A program made the position numbers and the translations under genes. Shown piece after piece: positions 6,025 through 6,492 of a stretch of 6,492 nt of DNA. Location of the stretch: NCBI GenBank assembly GCA_021798675.1, contig JAJZGE010000110.1, positions 1 to 6,492 on the forward strand. The letters are read 5' to 3'. The first letter of the stretch is position 1. Every line of letters starts with the position of its first letter. This DNA comes from Pseudomonadota bacterium (lineage in GTDB: Bacteria > Pseudomonadota > Gammaproteobacteria > Xanthomonadales > Rhodanobacteraceae). A model generated the notes under the pieces. The model saw only the letters and a list, made by a program, of their open reading frames with translations, was not told the origin of the DNA and ran no database searches.

Positions 6025-6492
6025 ATGACGGAAAACCCGGGCGCACTGATCGTCCATCGCGGCAGCCGCACGGAGCGGCTGGCCGATACGCTGGCCGGGC
6101 TGCTGGAGGCGCAGCGGCCGGCCAATCCGCTGGCCGCGCAGACCGTGGTAGTGGCGCATCCCGGGCTGCAGCGCTGGCTGCTGGGCCGTTTCGCGCAACG
6201 CCGCGGCCCGCACGGCAGCCACGGCATCGCCGCCAACTACGCGATGATCCTGCCGTGGCAATGGTTCGAGCAGACGGCGCGGCGCGTGCTTGGCGACGAG
6301 GCGCTGATCGGCGGCGCCTACCGGCGCGAGGTGCTGCGCTGGCGCCTGCTGACGGCGCTGCCGACGCTGGCCGCGCCGGAAGTCGGCGCCTACCTCGGCG
6401 GCGACGACGCCGCGAGGCGCAGCTTCCAGCTGGCCGAGCATCTGGCCGGCCTGTACACCCAGTACCTGATCTACCGGCCGGACTGGATCCTC
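6025..6492 (+). CDS. recC: RecBCD exonuclease V subunit gamma (RecC), N-terminal part
   Basis: These are the first 156 residues of RecC, running off the right edge. RecC is the non-catalytic scaffold of the RecBCD helicase-nuclease that resects double-strand breaks, and it reads the Chi sequence in the unwound strand. Visible family features are the opening LIVHRGSRTERLADTL (8-23), VVVAHPGLQRWL (41-52), GIAANYAM followed by PWQWF (67-81), and the helix FQLAEHLAGLYTQYLIYRPD (134-153), a hallmark of the RecC N-terminal helicase-like domain. The ATG at 6025 is the first usable start in frame; only weak purine stretches precede it. No in-frame stop or deletion is seen. It diverges from the GGDEF-EAL gene. 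recB and recD usually follow in related genomes but lie outside the window. Confidence 0.92.
   Translation, partial: MTENPGALIVHRGSRTERLADTLAGLLEAQRPANPLAAQTVVVAHPGLQRWLLGRFAQRRGPHGSHGIAANYAMILPWQWFEQTARRVLGDEALIGGAYRREVLRWRLLTALPTLAAPEVGAYLGGDDAARRSFQLAEHLAGLYTQYLIYRPDWIL

Overview
The window is high-GC chromosomal DNA with strong G/C bias at third codon positions. Its gene content is ordinary for a gammaproteobacterium: a B12-dependent methionine synthase with activation domain, RecC, tRNA-Val(CAC), and a very large multi-sensor cyclic-di-GMP protein. It most resembles the Lysobacterales/Xanthomonadales, perhaps a Rhodanobacter/Dyella-type genome. That placement is inferred from composition and protein flavour, not from a search.

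Layout, left to right. (1) The 3' end of metH on the + strand (1-1049) carries the whole AdoMet-binding reactivation domain. (2) Converging on it after 31 bp is a small three-helix membrane protein of the LAB_N type on the - strand (1081-1422), with a plausible extended -10 promoter. (3) A self-contained tRNA-Val unit on the + strand follows: a sigma70-like promoter with 17-bp spacing (1511-1539), the tRNA with encoded CCA (1554-1628), and a strong hairpin terminator (1655-1685). The terminator is symmetric enough to work in both directions. (4) On the - strand there is a decayed or highly divergent FdxA-type ferredoxin (1733-2024). It lies directly behind (5) a 1258-residue GAF-GAF-GGDEF-globin-GAF-EAL protein with a degenerate zinc-binding-like tail (2029-5805, - strand). 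(6) Diverging from it across 219 bp is the 5' end of recC (6025 to the window edge, + strand).

The genes do not form one pathway. They look like separate housekeeping units around one elaborate signalling gene. The points of most interest are in that protein. Both catalytic domains keep their signature residues. The internal globin-like sensor has tyrosine where the heme-ligating proximal histidine is expected. The C-terminal tail resembles a CZB zinc sensor missing its first histidine. The ferredoxin remnant is the second notable item. It keeps the four cysteines of the [4Fe-4S] site at exact family spacing, lacks the N-terminal [3Fe-4S] ligands, and appears to change frame near its end.
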